Shown piece after piece: positions 62,214-64,000 of a stretch of 64,000 bases of DNA; positions within the stretch are counted from its first letter, which is position 1; each line of letters opens with the position of its first letter. The position numbers and the translations under genes were made by a program. Below the pieces are notes generated by a model. That model saw nothing but the letters and a program-made list of their open reading frames with translations. It had not been told where the DNA came from and ran no database searches. This stretch comes from Lysinibacillus louembei. Lineage in GTDB: Bacteria; Bacillota; Bacilli; Bacillales_A; Planococcaceae. The stretch is from contig NZ_CP137624.1 in NCBI RefSeq assembly GCF_033880585.1, positions 1-64,000 of the forward strand. Direction: 5' to 3'.

Positions 62214-63420
62214 CCCGATTGTCCTTCAGTTGCATGTAAATAGTCTTGTTACCATCTCCAGGCGTTAGTATGAACGACTTAAAGTTTGCGAAATTCTCCC
62301 ATACAGACGGCCAATTTTCTAGATTTTCTGTGAATCTCATAGCTGTCACATTATCACCCACATCAGGGTCAGCGGCAGTAATATCAAGTATAACAAAAGG
62401 TTCAATCGTGTATGCGCCTTCCCTAACACGTATCGTTCCAGTTGGCGGCTCGTTGTCTGAATAAGTAACAATCAGCTTAGGATGAAGCGTTGCGTTCGCG
62501 TGCTCAGCTGAATAAATAGAAAATCGCCCATTAAGTGGATTTGACTCGTTTCCAATTGCAACGAGCGTAATATCTCGGTCTGTGCTATCAGTATACGCCT
62601 TGACGAGGTCAGTCACATCTCTTGATATTTTGCCTCCCGGCGGTACCACTGGAAGACCGCTGTTAGAATCTGTCGGAGCTATGTAACGTACTGAAGTAGC
62701 CCCTTCTTCAACTACAGGGAAGATATTTAACCGTCCGCTAGTATTGGTGAAATTATTGTTGGGAGAACCATACACATCAACATATAGAGGATATCCCGAA
62801 TTCACTCCCTCGACATCTTGAACATGCAACTCCAAAGTAGCAGCAGCGACCTCCTTCCCCTCATCTAACTTGAAACGGAAGGCCGCTCTACTTCTTGTAT
62901 TCAAAGAATAAGGAGCTTCATTTGTCATGCCGATGTATAATCTACCATATTGGTCATTGTCATACACACCATCCGCAGTGCTTCCCTCGAATGTCATAAC
63001 ATCCGCCTCTGGCAAATGTGTTACTACATTATTCAATCCATTAGCCATTGTTTGCAGCATTGGTGGAGCAATGCGAATTGTATACTTTTGTATGTTACTT
63101 GCGCCCACTAGACGAAACCATAGCAAATGCTCCCCAATATCTTCTACCATAAATAGTTTTGCTACATCAAAAGGCTGCCATGTTTGCCCGTCCTGTGAAA
63201 ATTCTACTTTAGCACTGTCTGCGGAAGTCGCTGTGACTTGAATAGCTACAGGGCTTGTCGCTATATCTCCTTCTACATACGGCTTGCCATCTGTGCTCAT
63301 CGTAACCTGTAGTATAGAGGTGGTACTTACCGCCATAACTGGTAAACTACTAAATACAGTTTGCACTAGCAATACAACAATGGCGATGAGTACTAATGTC
63401 TGCTTATTTTTTTGTTGCAT
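62119..63420 (-). CDS. SLH surface protein, N-terminal part (frameshifted)
   Basis: 433 residues with a Sec signal peptide (LVLIAIVVLLVQTVFSSLPV ending AVS). A DNRLRE/CBM96-like domain occupies about 110-320 (ADVMTFEGSTADGVYDNDQY, AAFRFKLDEGKEVAAATLEL, GKISRDVTDLVKAYTDSTD, HPKLIVTYSDN), and the first Ig-like module follows. The frame ends at INEGGIMD because a run of six G (62131-62136 region, minus strand) shifts it; with five G it reads INEGALWTNSP and continues into 58911-62213. RBS AAGGAGGAGAAGTGGT precedes ATG 63418-63420. Confidence 0.85.
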   Translation of the reverse strand: MQQKNKQTLVLIAIVVLLVQTVFSSLPVMAVSTTSILQVTMSTDGKPYVEGDIATSPVAIQVTATSADSAKVEFSQDGQTWQPFDVAKLFMVEDIGEHLLWFRLVGASNIQKYTIRIAPPMLQTMANGLNNVVTHLPEADVMTFEGSTADGVYDNDQYGRLYIGMTNEAPYSLNTRSRAAFRFKLDEGKEVAAATLELHVQDVEGVNSGYPLYVDVYGSPNNNFTNTSGRLNIFPVVEEGATSVRYIAPTDSNSGLPVVPPGGKISRDVTDLVKAYTDSTDRDITLVAIGNESNPLNGRFSIYSAEHANATLHPKLIVTYSDNEPPTGTIRVREGAYTIEPFVILDITAADPDVGDNVTAMRFTENLENWPSVWENFANFKSFILTPGDGNKTIYMQLKDNRGGISAVYSTSVYLDRSAPTGTVQINEGGIMD

Positions 63421-63692
63421 ACCACTTCTCCTCCTTCATTTGATTTCGTTATCTCATAAATAGACTATAAAGACACAAGGTTAAAATTAGGTTAAAAAAA
63501 CAAAAAGATTATCCCGTATTAATAATTTTTTGTATAGAAGGTGAAGCATCACCATTTTAAATCTTGAAGCTAATAGCTACGGGCTCTTAGCTTCATTTTA
63601 TTTGCTGCATTACTATAATCTTAATTAATAGCAGTCCCCTACTCCTTATGGTAGACTTAGTTCAATCGAATAATCAGAAGGACGGACTATAT
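63421..63692. other. Intergenic region between SLH gene and MFS gene
   Basis: Divergent promoter region of 272 bases. A hairpin (GAAGCTAA 63566-63573, TTAGCTTC 63587-63594, then ATTTTATTT) lies midway. No gene was found. Confidence 0.5.
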
Positions 63693-64000
63693 ATGACACA
63701 ACAAACGAATAAATCCGCGCTCTACATATTAATGTTTAGCTTGTTTATTACAATGGGTGGTATTGGAATTATTATTCCTGTAATGCCCGATTATTTATTG
63801 CTTTTTGGCGTTGGTGGACAAGCGCTTGGTTTTCTTATTGCAGGCTTTGCACTAGCGCAGTTTTTATTTTCGCCAATTGCTGGCGATTTATCTGACCGCC
63901 ATGGACGCAAAATGTTTATTATTGCAGGGCTTATTATATATGGCTGTGCGCAAATTTTCTTCGGTTTAGCAACAGATGTTTGGATGCTATTTGTAGCGCG
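63693..64000 (+). CDS. MFS drug/solute transporter (partial, runs off right edge)
   Basis: The first 102 codons are visible. ATG 63693 follows AGAAGGACGGAC. Three membrane segments (LYILMFSLFITMGGIGIIIP, LGFLIAGFALAQFLFSPIAG, FIIAGLIIYGCAQIFFGLAT) and the MFS motif A GDLSDRHGRK after TM2 show a 12-TM DHA1-type proton antiporter similar to NorA, Blt or TetA. The substrate cannot be told. Confidence 0.88.
   Translation, partial: MTQQTNKSALYILMFSLFITMGGIGIIIPVMPDYLLLFGVGGQALGFLIAGFALAQFLFSPIAGDLSDRHGRKMFIIAGLIIYGCAQIFFGLATDVWMLFVA

Overview
The window comes from a low-GC Gram-positive bacterium, most likely Lysinibacillus or a close relative (Bacillaceae/Planococcaceae). The basis is strong GGAGG-type ribosome sites, an SLH-anchored surface protein, and the Bacillus subtilis-type order rnjA-rpoY-ykrA / def / pdhABCD / yktA / yktB-ykzI-suhB with ktrC alongside. 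No rRNA, tRNA or CRISPR array was seen.

Region 1 (1-11.2 kb) is accessory DNA carrying a polymorphic-toxin array transcribed leftwards. A full-length toxin (8738-10519) has a Ser/Thr/Ala-rich repetitive N-terminus, a conserved pre-toxin region and a nucleotidyltransferase-like tip. It is preceded by a CBM48/AMPK-type protein and followed by an immunity gene and a terminator. Downstream lie two headless toxin modules with their own immunity genes. They reuse nearly identical pre-toxin DNA and swap the tip at a constant VDGVKGTG-like junction. A fourth tip (Ntox28-like) with a CdiI-like immunity gene is cut off by the left edge. An IS110-family element with a candidate bridge RNA, a serine recombinase facing a cluster of inverted repeats, two small XRE regulators and a PD-(D/E)XK-like protein sit among the modules.

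Region 2 (11.4-13.2 kb) is core: suhB, ykzI and yktB. Region 3 (13.3-24.9 kb) is a catabolic island. It holds two tandem cytosine-deaminase-like hydrolases with an ankyrin lipoprotein and a divergent LysR regulator. Next to it is an operon led by a BglG-type PRD regulator that encodes an amidohydrolase, a PRD protein, the SFCGS/DUF4312/DUF4311/DUF4310 proteins (probably an uncharacterised transporter), a DgaE-like PLP lyase and a DgaF-like KDGP aldolase. A good cre box lies upstream.

Region 4 (25-34.4 kb) has a new 50-aa gene, yktA, a nitronate monooxygenase-like enzyme, LrgAB, an SDR lacking the YxxxK motif, a TctCBA tricarboxylate transporter with its own cre box, and a CitA/CitB-type two-component system likely to control it.

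Region 5 (34.5-50.6 kb) is core: pdhDCBA, def, a 1705-residue pseudokinase/ATPase/TPR/GAF/histidine-kinase protein convergent with an OmpR-type regulator, ykrA, a tiny complete transcription unit for a 23-aa cationic peptide, rpoY-rnjA and ktrC.

Region 6 (50.6-64 kb) has a TPR-SUKH-Imm51 protein, a thioredoxin-like protein, an XRE-cupin regulator leading potABCD, an IS150-group IS3 element with a nonsense mutation, a large SLH surface protein split by a one-base change in a poly-G run, and the start of an MFS transporter.
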